Assembly: GCA_934373455.1 (NCBI GenBank)
Contig: CAKRON010000021.1
Location: forward strand, 1-30,473
DNA length: 30,473 bases
From: an uncultured Marvinbryantia sp.
GTDB taxonomy: Bacteria > Bacillota > Clostridia > Lachnospirales > Lachnospiraceae
Reading direction: 5' to 3'
Shown here: positions 7,560 through 15,462 of the stretch, piece after piece
How the letters are laid out: each line of letters starts with the position of its first letter
How positions within the stretch are numbered: position 1 is the first letter of the stretch
Translations under genes and position numbers: made by a program
The notes under the pieces: generated by a model
Seen by the model: the letters and a program-made list of their open reading frames with translations, nothing else
The model's database searches: none
Told to the model about the DNA's origin: nothing

Positions 7560-8761
7560 AGTAAAATCACTTCTGCCAGTTCCCCTGCCTTCGTTCCGGA
7601 CTTTCCTTCCTGCATTTCAATCAGACAATTACAGCCTGCCATCGTTGATAATACACCATTTGAATGTAATCCGGACGGAATTGTAACCGTATCGCCTTCT
7701 GCTACAGCCCGGATATATCTGCGTCCACGGATCTTTTTGCAAAAATCATTTTTCAGAACGCATTTTTTTCTGGTTGTTTTTAATGTCTCATCCTGCATCA
7801 TTTTCTGCAGAACCGGACGAATCAGCAGATCCACACTCACAGCCACGCCAAATGGATTCCCTGACAAACTGATAATCGGTGTATCCTGATATACGGAAAA
7901 CAGAGTCGGCATACCAGGCTTCATCTGAATATGCCAGAAAATACGCTTAGCCTCTGCTTTTTCCAAAGCCTCATGCATAATATCTTTTTTCCCTACTGAC
8001 ACAGCTCCGGTGGTAACGATCAGATCCACAGATGGTGCAATTCTCAAAATAGCCTCTGTCATAGCCTGTGGGCGATCCTCGATGGATGTCACTTCTACCA
8101 GATCTGCGCCAAATTCTTCTATCCGTGCGGCAAGGAGACTCTGATTGCAGTCGTAAATTTTCCCGGGAATCAATGGCTTTCCCGGTTCAATTACTTCATC
8201 TCCTGTGGTCAGAATTGCCACCTTCGCACGACGATAAACCAGAATTTTTGTTTTTCCCATACTGGCCAGAATTCCAGCTTCAATAAATCCTATTTTTGTT
8301 CCTTTTGTCAAAAGTACCGTTCCATTTTTAAAATCCTCTCCCTGATAGCAGTAATTCTGCCACTGCTTTACAGGAGAGTAGATCTTTACCACATCTTCTC
8401 CATAATCGGTATCTTCCTGGCGGACACAGCAGTCACACCCTCTCGGAATCGCTGCTCCAGTCATAATCCGAACTGCCTGTCCTTTCTCCACAGTAATTCG
8501 AGAGTACTGACCTGCATCAATTTCCTCCAGAACTTTCAATTGCACCGGATATTCCTTTGATGCATCTGTCAGATCTTCAGCCTTACAGGCGTAACCGTCA
8601 ATCGGAGATCTGTCAAATGGCGGGTTGTCAAATCCCGCTTTCATATCCTCAGCCAGCACTCTGCCCCGTGCCTGAAAAAGTGTCACATACTCCGTCTCTT
8701 CTATTGCTTCTGCATGTCCAAGCAATGCTTCCAGCGCCTGCTCTACGGTAAAGTTTTCCAT
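7556..8761 (-). CDS. moeA: Molybdopterin molybdenumtransferase MoeA
   Basis: A 401-residue MoeA. Visible hallmarks are NPPFDRSPIDGYA, VRIMTGAAIPRGCDCCVRQED, the GDEVIEPGKPLIPGKIYDCNQ segment, TTGAVSVGKKD, MKPGMPT and SLSGNPFGV. MoeA inserts molybdate into adenylylated molybdopterin. The start is the second of two tandem ATGs (8761), six bases after an AGGGGG ribosome site; a longer frame from 8839 would overlap the preceding gene. It lies 10 bp after the MoeA-like gene and overlaps mobB by 4 bp. The TGAVSVG and SLSGNP segments differ slightly from the usual GGVSVG and LPGNP, conservative changes. Confidence 0.93.
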   Translation of the reverse strand: MENFTVEQALEALLGHAEAIEETEYVTLFQARGRVLAEDMKAGFDNPPFDRSPIDGYACKAEDLTDASKEYPVQLKVLEEIDAGQYSRITVEKGQAVRIMTGAAIPRGCDCCVRQEDTDYGEDVVKIYSPVKQWQNYCYQGEDFKNGTVLLTKGTKIGFIEAGILASMGKTKILVYRRAKVAILTTGDEVIEPGKPLIPGKIYDCNQSLLAARIEEFGADLVEVTSIEDRPQAMTEAILRIAPSVDLIVTTGAVSVGKKDIMHEALEKAEAKRIFWHIQMKPGMPTLFSVYQDTPIISLSGNPFGVAVSVDLLIRPVLQKMMQDETLKTTRKKCVLKNDFCKKIRGRRYIRAVAEGDTVTIPSGLHSNGVLSTMAGCNCLIEMQEGKSGTKAGELAEVILL

Positions 8762-8771
8762 CATCGTCCCC

Positions 8772-9797
8772 CTATACACCTTTTCCAAAGCTGCAATTTG
8801 GGTAGTGACATTCTTTACATCCCAGGCAAAAGCCGCCATTTCCCATATGTGCCAGATCTTTTTTCGTCACTTCTATGCCTGCAATAATACGTGGCAGTAC
8901 AAGATCAAAGATGGTTGCTTTTGCATACATCACGCATCCAGGAAGTCCCATCAGTGGTGTACCATCCTCCAGGTAAGATAACAGGAACATCGCTCCCGGA
9001 AGTACCGGTGCACCATAAGACACGATTCTCGCTCCTGTATTTTTGATCGCGCCTGGTGTCTTATCATCCGGATCAACGCTCATACCACCGGTACAGACAA
9101 TCAGATCTGCCCCTTCTTCTTTTAATTTCATAATAGCGGCAGTGATTTTTTCCATATCATCATTGCAGAGAATATGTCCGTGAATTTCAGCACCGTAAGA
9201 TTTCATTTTTTCAACAATGACTGGTGTAAACGTATCTTTAATTCTTCCATAAAATACTTCATTTCCGGTGGTTACAATACCAACTTTTCTCTTCTTATAT
9301 GGAGTCAGTGAAACCAGCGGCGTCTCTCCGGCAGTCGCCTTTACCTTTTCCATTTTTTCTTTTGCAATCACCAGCGGAATCACGCGGGTTCCCAAAAGAC
9401 GATCACCTTTTTTCACCGGAAAATTCGTATGGCGGGTAGCAATCATAATCTCATCGATCTCATTGATGGCATCCAGTCTTTGTACATCTACCTGAAATAC
9501 CCCGTCACAATCTGCAATCAACTCAATTTTTCCTTCTTTTACATCTGTTGGATGCATATTCTCATTGATGCACACATCACACAGAATCTGCGCCGCTTCA
9601 TTTTCATGCAGAGTATTTTCGTCCTTCTCCCACACATAAAGATGGTCTTTTCCCAGAGATAATAAAACCGGAATATCCTCTTCCTGTACAATATGTCCTT
9701 TACGAAAGGCTGTATCCTTTACCACATCCTTCACAATTCTGGTAATATCATGGCACAGTACATGTCCTACCGCATCCGTTGTTTTAATACACTTCAT
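8772..9797 (-). CDS. Molybdopterin-binding MoeA-like protein with Cys-rich tail
   Basis: A 341-residue protein. Residues about 165-305 are a MoaB/Mog molybdopterin-binding domain (KVGIVTTGNEVFYG, DLIVCTGGMSVDPDD, GAPVLPGAMFLL, LMGLPGCVMY). The N-terminal part (TTDAVGHVLCHDIT, FRKGHIV, GDRLLGTRVIPLVI) resembles MoeA domain pieces. A short tail has four cysteines, Cys324, Cys327, Cys330 and Cys335 (CxxCxxCxxxxC), which could bind Zn or an FeS cluster. Proteins of this type accompany molybdenum hydroxylase and formate dehydrogenase genes in Clostridia; the reaction is not established, but cofactor binding or maturation is likely. The ATG has AGGAG 6 bp upstream and is the first gene after the promoter at 9850-9878. 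Confidence 0.82.
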   Translation of the reverse strand: MKCIKTTDAVGHVLCHDITRIVKDVVKDTAFRKGHIVQEEDIPVLLSLGKDHLYVWEKDENTLHENEAAQILCDVCINENMHPTDVKEGKIELIADCDGVFQVDVQRLDAINEIDEIMIATRHTNFPVKKGDRLLGTRVIPLVIAKEKMEKVKATAGETPLVSLTPYKKRKVGIVTTGNEVFYGRIKDTFTPVIVEKMKSYGAEIHGHILCNDDMEKITAAIMKLKEEGADLIVCTGGMSVDPDDKTPGAIKNTGARIVSYGAPVLPGAMFLLSYLEDGTPLMGLPGCVMYAKATIFDLVLPRIIAGIEVTKKDLAHMGNGGFCLGCKECHYPNCSFGKGV

Positions 9798-9849
9798 GAC
9801 GTTCTCCTTTTACTTTCTGTCTAGAAAAGTTATAAATATATATGGGGTA

Positions 9850-9878
9850 ATTGTAACATATTGCCAACAAAAACACAA
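9850..9878 (-). promoter_or_regulatory. Probable promoter of the moeA-like/moeA/mobB/modE genes
   Basis: On the minus strand TTGTGT (9878-9873) and TACAAT (9855-9850) are 17 bp apart, followed by an AT-rich leader with the AGGAG of the first gene. A weak dyad (GGTAAT ... ATTGCC, 5 of 6 positions) overlaps the -10. No terminator is evident between this promoter and the phosphatase gene upstream. Confidence 0.5.
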
Positions 9879-9897
9879 CTTTCATAAATTGCCCTAA

Positions 9898-10689
9898 TCA
9901 ACGCCTCTTCTTCGCATATGCTTCTTTTATTCTCTCCAGTACTTCTTTATGCAATTGTCCATTTGTGGCCAGAAATGTACTGCCGCCAAAATAACGCAGT
10001 CCCTCTCCGTCCCACTGTGTCATAGCTCCTCCTGCCTCTTGAATGATGATCACGCCTGCCGCATAATCCCATGGTTTGAGGTTTTCAGAAACAAATACAC
10101 CTCCTCTGCCGCATGCAATATAACAGCAGTCCAATGCCGCAGATCCTGTGATTCTATAATCTATACAATCTTTAAACAACTCACTAAATACAGCCGTATA
10201 CATATTGGTTTCTCTGTCACTATACGGATTTGTTTCTGAAAGAATCAGTGTTGATTTAATATGCTCATCTTTGCAAACCTGTATCGGCTTTCCATTACAA
10301 AAAGCTCCCAATCCTTCTGCCGCATAATACATTTCCTGCTTTTTTGGTGCATATACTACACCTAACACCGGTTTCCCGTTTTTTAGCAGCGCAACAGAAA
10401 TCCCATAATCCGGAATCCCATAAATAAAATTGCTGGTTCCATCGATCGGATCAATCACCCAATAATAACCCTTTTCAGGATTGACAATACTTCCTTCTTC
10501 CGAAAGTGCCACAGACTCTTTTACCAGCATCGGCAATTTATCGCACAAAAACTGACTGATTTTTATATCAACTTCTGTAACAAAGTCATTTATCCCTTTT
10601 TCATTCACCCGCGGTTTTTTTATATCATCAATAATGCCTGCCGCCTCATAAACAATTGTTTTTACTTTCTCTATTAATTTTTTATACAT
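9898..10689 (-). CDS. Inositol monophosphatase family protein
   Basis: A 263-residue member of the Mg-dependent inositol monophosphatase family. The metal and substrate motifs are intact: NDFVTEVD, LSEEG, WVIDPIDGTSNFIYG and PWDYAAGVIIIQEAGG. It removes phosphate from a small phosphorylated alcohol or sugar, or from a 3'-phosphoadenosine-type nucleotide; family members differ in substrate. It is 32 bp after MgtC and lies at the end of the ABC transporter cluster, so a phosphorylated substrate imported by that system is plausible. An intrinsic terminator between the MBL and MgtC genes may separate it from full read-through. Confidence 0.85.
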   Translation of the reverse strand: MYKKLIEKVKTIVYEAAGIIDDIKKPRVNEKGINDFVTEVDIKISQFLCDKLPMLVKESVALSEEGSIVNPEKGYYWVIDPIDGTSNFIYGIPDYGISVALLKNGKPVLGVVYAPKKQEMYYAAEGLGAFCNGKPIQVCKDEHIKSTLILSETNPYSDRETNMYTAVFSELFKDCIDYRITGSAALDCCYIACGRGGVFVSENLKPWDYAAGVIIIQEAGGAMTQWDGEGLRYFGGSTFLATNGQLHKEVLERIKEAYAKKRR

Positions 10690-10721
10690 TTTTCTACCTC
10701 TTTTCTTCAGGCAGCTTTGCT

Positions 10722-11432
10722 CTACACATTTGTGGTCCGCACAGCCATGACATTCGGATATTCAGACAAAGCGCCGATTATTTCAGTATAACCTTTTTTA
10801 TCCTTTAAACTCAGAGAATAAATATTTGTATAGATGGTATTTCCAGTTTTTACTACCTCTGCATGAAAATCAACATCCAGAATTACCACATTCATTTCTT
10901 CAAAATAATGATGCAAATAATTCAAAGTTTCTGTGCGATGTATAAACTGGACTTCCAGCTTTTTATATGTATTAATCGGAATTACTTTTTGTAAGAATTT
11001 CAGCACAACAATCACAATGATACCGGAAATTAATGCCATTGTCACATAACCAGCCCCTATTGCCACACCAAGACATGCTGTACACCACAATGATGCTGCC
11101 GTGGTAAGTCCTTTGATTTTCCGTTCTGACCTTACAATCGTCCCCGCGCCAAGAAAACTCACTCCCGAAACAATCGTAGCCGTAATTCTGCCTATACTCA
11201 TCTTTATTTGTGGATTTTCCAGATGCGAAACATAATATATCGTCTGCTGCTCGACAAGTGCGATCAGCGTTGCTCCCACACACACAAGTACATAAGTCCT
11301 CATTCCGGCAGGTCTGTTTTTCACTTCACGGTCAATTCCTATAATTGCGCCGAGAATTACCGCCGCCATCATACGATACAACACCATTTCTACCGTCAAT
11401 GTTTCTCCAAATTTAATCCAATCTAAAGCCAT
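10722..11432 (-). CDS. MgtC/SapB family membrane protein
   Basis: A 236-residue protein with about four to five hydrophobic segments in the first 150 residues. The MgtC/SapB signature RMMAAVILGAIIGIDREVKN is near the N-terminus, followed by PAGMRTYVLVCVGA and SFLGAGTIVR. The C-terminal 85 residues form a soluble ACT-like domain (KLEVQFIHRTETLNYLHHYF). MgtC-type proteins modulate magnesium and phosphate physiology and ATP synthase in pathogens; in commensals the role is unknown. It starts after an intrinsic terminator (11446-11485) and is 32 bp before the phosphatase gene. Confidence 0.87.
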   Translation of the reverse strand: MALDWIKFGETLTVEMVLYRMMAAVILGAIIGIDREVKNRPAGMRTYVLVCVGATLIALVEQQTIYYVSHLENPQIKMSIGRITATIVSGVSFLGAGTIVRSERKIKGLTTAASLWCTACLGVAIGAGYVTMALISGIIVIVVLKFLQKVIPINTYKKLEVQFIHRTETLNYLHHYFEEMNVVILDVDFHAEVVKTGNTIYTNIYSLSLKDKKGYTEIIGALSEYPNVMAVRTTNV

Positions 11433-11445
11433 CTTCTTACCCCCA

Positions 11446-11485
11446 TAAAAAGAATTAAGGAGCAGAATCCTGTTCTACTCCTTTT
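11446..11485 (-). terminator. Intrinsic terminator after the MBL-fold gene
   Basis: On the minus strand a stem of about 11 bp (AAGGAGTAGAA with TTCTGCTCCTT, one G-T pair, loop CAGGA) is followed by AATTCTTTTTA. It lies 7 bp after the MBL-fold gene and upstream of MgtC. Read-through is possible because MgtC follows closely. Confidence 0.75.
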
Positions 11486-11491
11486 GATACC

Positions 11492-12172
11492 TTATCCTAC
11501 TTCCACAACGGAAAAGCCTCTTTCCTTAAGCATCTCATCATATTCTCCATCCAGGTGCATACAATACACATGCTTTCTATTTTCCACAGGAATCTGTTTT
11601 TCCAGTCTTTTGTAATAACAATGTGATGTACTCTCTTTACTGGAAGTATCATGATATATACGTGAAATCTTTCCACTTAAATAATCCATCGCAATCTCTT
11701 CTAATAAGTAAGCTGCATCACCACTGTAGTATATTTTCTCATCAGGACTACTTAATATCATACCATATGCCTTCATATCATCTGCATGCTGAACTTCTTT
11801 AAATTCCACCTTAATAGCTTTATCCGCCGGCAGTTCTCTTAACAGCTGGTACTGATCACGTTTTATGCCCTGGCACTCTAATAAGGTCACTACTTTGTCC
11901 TCCGGATGGATAATTGTCACTTTTTTATGTAATACAAAATATACATATGAACACAAAGAAGCCAGAGATCCGGAATGGTCCGCATGCAAATGCGTTAATA
12001 AAACATATATATTTGTATATTTTCCTATATCTAAAGTTTTTGCTAATTTCCCATATGCTTCTTCTCCACAGTCAAGGCAATACAAATCTCCTTCGTATTC
12101 AAACCATGCATTTGTATTTCCATACTGTGGAAAATAAGCTGCACCTTTTCCTAAAAAAGATAATTCAAACAT
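11492..12172 (-). CDS. MBL-fold metallo-hydrolase
   Basis: A 226-residue metallo-beta-lactamase-fold protein. The metal motif THLHADHSGSL (His61, His63, Asp65, His66) is intact, with a later Asp in YYSGDAAYL and a His in YCMHLDGEYDE. The layout is that of the RNase Z/PhnP-like phosphodiesterase branch rather than of antibiotic lactamases. It starts 6 bp after the last permease gene and its ribosome site AAAGGAG overlaps the end of that gene, so it belongs to the transporter operon. A role in hydrolysing the imported compound or its derivative is inferred, not shown. Confidence 0.83.
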   Translation of the reverse strand: MFELSFLGKGAAYFPQYGNTNAWFEYEGDLYCLDCGEEAYGKLAKTLDIGKYTNIYVLLTHLHADHSGSLASLCSYVYFVLHKKVTIIHPEDKVVTLLECQGIKRDQYQLLRELPADKAIKVEFKEVQHADDMKAYGMILSSPDEKIYYSGDAAYLLEEIAMDYLSGKISRIYHDTSSKESTSHCYYKRLEKQIPVENRKHVYCMHLDGEYDEMLKERGFSVVEVG

Positions 12173-12178
12173 CGTATC

Positions 12179-13018
12179 CTACTCCTTTACCCCCGCACTT
12201 ACAATACTATTCATAAATTGTTTCTGCATGAGCAGGAATGCGATCATCAATGGTGCAATAATGATAGCTGTCGCAGCACAGACATTCGCCCACTGCATAT
12301 CGGCTTCTTTTGATTTTGCAAAAATTGCCAATCCGACTGTTAACGGTCGATTTTTTGGTGACTGTGTAACAATCAATGGCCACAGATAATTATTCCAGTG
12401 ATAGCTGACTGAAATAATTGCAAAAGACATGTATGCCGGTTTTGCACATGGCATATATACCTTCCAGATGATCTGCCATAAATTGGCACCATCAATACGT
12501 GCCGCTTCACCAAAAGCTTTTGGAACTGTTTTAAAATGCTGGCGAAGCAAAAAGATGGCAGTTGCACTTCCTAAGAACGGAAGCATAATACCAATTTTTG
12601 TATCAATCAGTCCGATATCTGACAATGTCATAAAGTTTGGAATAATCAATACATCATTTGGAATGATAATCTGCATGAAAATGATTAACATTACAATGCT
12701 CTTGCCACGATAATTCATAAACGCCAGTGAATAAGCTGCCAATGTTGATGTAATAAACTGAATAACAAATGTAACTACTACCAGCACAATGGTATTTCTA
12801 TAATATTGTGCAAATGGAACTGCATTCCAGACATATTTAAAATTGTCAAGTGTAAATGCTCCGGTTGGTAAAAAAGACATATTAAAACTAGGAACACTAA
12901 ATGCCGTTCCAAGCATCCATACCAATGGTGCAAGCCATATCAAACCTAATACAATTGAAAAAACAGTCAATAATGTCTTTCCCAATGAAAAATTTGTATT
13001 CTTTTCTCCTGCTGTCAT
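12179..13018 (-). CDS. CUT1-type ABC sugar transporter permease (MalG/UgpE-like)
   Basis: A 279-residue inner permease with six hydrophobic segments and the loop EAARIDGANLWQIIWKVYMP, the EAA contact motif of carbohydrate ABC permeases. It pairs with the permease encoded 15 bp upstream. No ATPase gene is in the window, which is usual for CUT1 systems in Firmicutes that share an MsmX-like ATPase. The substrate cannot be read from the permease. Confidence 0.9.
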   Translation of the reverse strand: MTAGEKNTNFSLGKTLLTVFSIVLGLIWLAPLVWMLGTAFSVPSFNMSFLPTGAFTLDNFKYVWNAVPFAQYYRNTIVLVVVTFVIQFITSTLAAYSLAFMNYRGKSIVMLIIFMQIIIPNDVLIIPNFMTLSDIGLIDTKIGIMLPFLGSATAIFLLRQHFKTVPKAFGEAARIDGANLWQIIWKVYMPCAKPAYMSFAIISVSYHWNNYLWPLIVTQSPKNRPLTVGLAIFAKSKEADMQWANVCAATAIIIAPLMIAFLLMQKQFMNSIVSAGVKE

Positions 13019-13033
13019 TGTTAAGACCTCCCT

Positions 13034-13933
13034 CTATGAATAATGAATCTTTTTATCCTGACTAAAGAATCTAGGTAAGGAAACAACCAACAACAGTAAC
13101 AGCATAATAATCGTCAGTGCTGAGGACAAACCATACCTCATATTTGTAAATCCCTGCTGATAAATGTAATACAGCAATAAAGTAGAAGCATTATTCGGAG
13201 CACCTTCTGTCATAATGATAACCTGATCCGCTAATTTAAAACAGTTTGTAAAGGCAATGGTAGAGACAAACAAGGTAGTCGGAGCAAGCAGCGGTACCGT
13301 AATGTGTCTGAATGTTGCCCAGCCTGTTGCGCCATCAATCGATGCTGCTTCCAGTACATCCTGATTGATACTCTGGAGTCCTGAAAGGAAAAATATCATC
13401 AGATAACCTGCTTCTCTCCAGACATACATAACTGCCATGGATGGCAATACCGTCTTTTTATTTGATAAAACGTTCATTGCCGGGAAACCAAAGCGCTGTA
13501 ACAGCTGGTCAAATAATCCATTATTTGCCATATAGATAAAGAGCCAGATACTTGCAATTGCGATCATTGGCATAACAGACGGATAAAAGAATGTTGTTCT
13601 GATAAATCCGATATGTTTTCCTTTTCTGTTTACTAACATCGCAAGTCCCAAGCCGATTATCATACTTGGAATTACTGTAATCAAAGCAAAAAATATGGTA
13701 TTTCCCATTACTTTCCAAAACAGATCCTGAGATGCAAGACGCGCATAATTTTCTATCCCGACAAATTCCGGTGCTGCCATTCCCATATTATATTTTGTAA
13801 AAGACAAAACCAGGCTTCGAATCACAGGATATACCGTAAATATAATCATAATTATTAATGCAGGAGCCAGAAGCAGCCATCCCAGAAACGCTTCACGTCT
13901 CGTTCTTCTTTTTACAGATGAAGATTGGTTCAT
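13034..13933 (-). CDS. CUT1-type ABC sugar transporter permease (MalF/UgpA-like)
   Basis: A 299-residue permease with six hydrophobic segments, beginning with a basic cytoplasmic tail (RRTRREAFLGW). It has the EAA loop EAASIDGATGWATFRHITVP and the FTVYPVIRSLVLSF start common to UgpA/MalF relatives. It forms the heterodimeric channel with the next permease. A hairpin (13963-13991) lies between it and the binding-protein gene and probably lowers its expression relative to the binding protein. Confidence 0.9.
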   Translation of the reverse strand: MNQSSSVKRRTRREAFLGWLLLAPALIIMIIFTVYPVIRSLVLSFTKYNMGMAAPEFVGIENYARLASQDLFWKVMGNTIFFALITVIPSMIIGLGLAMLVNRKGKHIGFIRTTFFYPSVMPMIAIASIWLFIYMANNGLFDQLLQRFGFPAMNVLSNKKTVLPSMAVMYVWREAGYLMIFFLSGLQSINQDVLEAASIDGATGWATFRHITVPLLAPTTLFVSTIAFTNCFKLADQVIIMTEGAPNNASTLLLYYIYQQGFTNMRYGLSSALTIIMLLLLLVVSLPRFFSQDKKIHYS

Positions 13934-13962
13934 ATTATTCTCCCTTTCGTCATTTCATTAAT

Positions 13963-13991
13963 AAAAGGGGTTCCACAAGAGAACCCCTTTT
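13963..13991 (-). terminator. Attenuating hairpin between binding protein and permease genes
   Basis: AAAAGGGGTTC (13963-13973) and GAACCCCTTTT (13981-13991) form an 11-bp stem with a 7-base loop; the stem's own T-run is followed by ATTAATG. It sits 18 bp after the binding-protein stop. Partial termination or 3'-end protection here is a common way of making binding protein in excess over permease. Confidence 0.75.
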
Positions 13992-14009
13992 CTATCTTAC
14001 TATTCTCTT

Positions 14010-15302
14010 CTATTGGAAATCGTATAAAACATCGTCTGCCTGTTCCTGTGCAGCAGCCATTGCTTCTTCTGCGGTAAGCTCTCCTGTCACAGCCGCCTGA
14101 ATATTATCATTTAAAATTCTCCATATTTCAGCAGCATTGTAAGTAGTAAGTTCTGGCTGCGCATATTCAAGCTGTTCGTATGCTATTTTAGCAGCCGGAT
14201 AAGATTCATAGTACTCTTTTAATTCATCTGTCTCATAGCAGCTGTTTCTTGTTGCCACGTATCCGGTATTAATAGACCATTTTGTAGCATTTTCTGTAGA
14301 ACACATAAATTTAATGAAATCCCATGCTGCCTGCTGACGTTCTTCAGAAATACCAGATGTAATATAGAAGTTTCCACCACCTGTCGGAGCTCCGTACTGT
14401 TTACTCTGTGGCTGGAAAGCAACACCAAAATCAAATGTTGCATTTTCTTTGATATTTGCAAGGTTTCCTGTTGTATGATAGATCATTGCAACCTGACCAC
14501 TTAAGAACTGTGTAGGAAGATCTGTCCACTGCACAATACCAGGTGCCATACATTTATACTCGTTCTGAAGATCCAGCCAGAACTGAAGTGCTTCAACGTT
14601 TTCTGGTGTATCAAAGTATACTTCTTTTCCGTTTGGATTCATTAAACCATACTCATTTGTACAGTTCTGCAGTGAGAATCCTGTGAATGTCCACTGTGCT
14701 GAACCTGAGTTCAATGCGATTCCTACTCCGTATCTGTCATCATTTGTTAATTTCACAGCATAATCAACCAGCTCATCCCATGTTGTTGGCGGTGCTTCCG
14801 GATCAAGTCCTACTTCAGCAAATGCATCTTTGTTGTAGAATAATACTTCTGTAGATCTCTGGAATGGGATGGAAATGATTGAGCCATCTTCTACATAAGA
14901 ATCCAGCATAAATCCATCTATAAAATCATCTATAAAATCCTGTCCTTCCGGATCAGCAGCAATGATATCATCTAATTTCATTGCCATTCCTGTATAATCC
15001 ATTGTAAAACGCTGGGTAGCTAATGATACGAATAAATCTGGCTTTGTATCGCTTCCGCCCTGTAATGCTGTCTGAATTGCAGTTACTGTATCGTCATAGT
15101 TTCCAGTATAAACAGCTGTTACATTTACATCCGGATTCTGCTCATTATATTCTGCTGTCATCTCATCGATCAGATTTGCTGCATCTCCACCTACGTTTAC
15201 CGGAAAGAATAACGTAAGATCGATCACCTCATCTGCTGATACAGGTCCTCCCATTGTTAATGCCATTGCACCAACTAATGCTGCTAATAATTTCTTTTTC
15301 AT
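14010..15302 (-). CDS. ABC transporter extracellular solute-binding protein (family 1)
   Basis: A 430-residue secreted binding protein. It has an N-terminal signal peptide (MKKKLLAALVGAMALTMGG, then PVSA/DE). The mature region starts IDLTLFFPVNVGGDAANLIDEMTAEYNEQNPDV and carries IPFQRSTEVLFYNKDAFAEVGLDPEAPPTTWDEL, the usual SBP_bac_1 pattern, related to glycerol-3-phosphate/sugar binding proteins. It captures the substrate for the two permeases. The ATG at 15302 follows GGAGGGAG with 5-bp spacing, preferred over an ATG at 15365 that overlaps the -10 box. No lipobox cysteine is present. It is the first gene after a consensus promoter and an operator-like site. Confidence 0.9.
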   Translation of the reverse strand: MKKKLLAALVGAMALTMGGPVSADEVIDLTLFFPVNVGGDAANLIDEMTAEYNEQNPDVNVTAVYTGNYDDTVTAIQTALQGGSDTKPDLFVSLATQRFTMDYTGMAMKLDDIIAADPEGQDFIDDFIDGFMLDSYVEDGSIISIPFQRSTEVLFYNKDAFAEVGLDPEAPPTTWDELVDYAVKLTNDDRYGVGIALNSGSAQWTFTGFSLQNCTNEYGLMNPNGKEVYFDTPENVEALQFWLDLQNEYKCMAPGIVQWTDLPTQFLSGQVAMIYHTTGNLANIKENATFDFGVAFQPQSKQYGAPTGGGNFYITSGISEERQQAAWDFIKFMCSTENATKWSINTGYVATRNSCYETDELKEYYESYPAAKIAYEQLEYAQPELTTYNAAEIWRILNDNIQAAVTGELTAEEAMAAAQEQADDVLYDFQ

Positions 15303-15321
15303 GAAAACTCCCTCCTGTTTT

Positions 15322-15384
15322 TTATAACGTTTCATGTGTTTTTCTTTATATCTAATATATAACATTAGTTTTGAATCGTGTCAA
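15322..15384 (-). promoter_or_regulatory. Promoter and LacI-type operator-like site of the transporter operon
   Basis: TTGACA (15384-15379) and TATATA (15361-15356) are 17 bp apart on the minus strand. About 20 bp downstream of the expected start, 15322-15335 reads TTATAACGTTTCAT on the plus strand. It shares the ten bases AACGTTATAA (minus strand) with the palindrome before the regulator gene at 17672-17685. That is the position of a roadblock repressor site. Confidence 0.65.
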
Positions 15385-15462
15385 TCTCATTTTTCATCAT
15401 TTTTCATATTTTGTAAGTTGTAAACAGTTTTATTTTGTGTTTTTTGTACAGTTTTTTTCATT

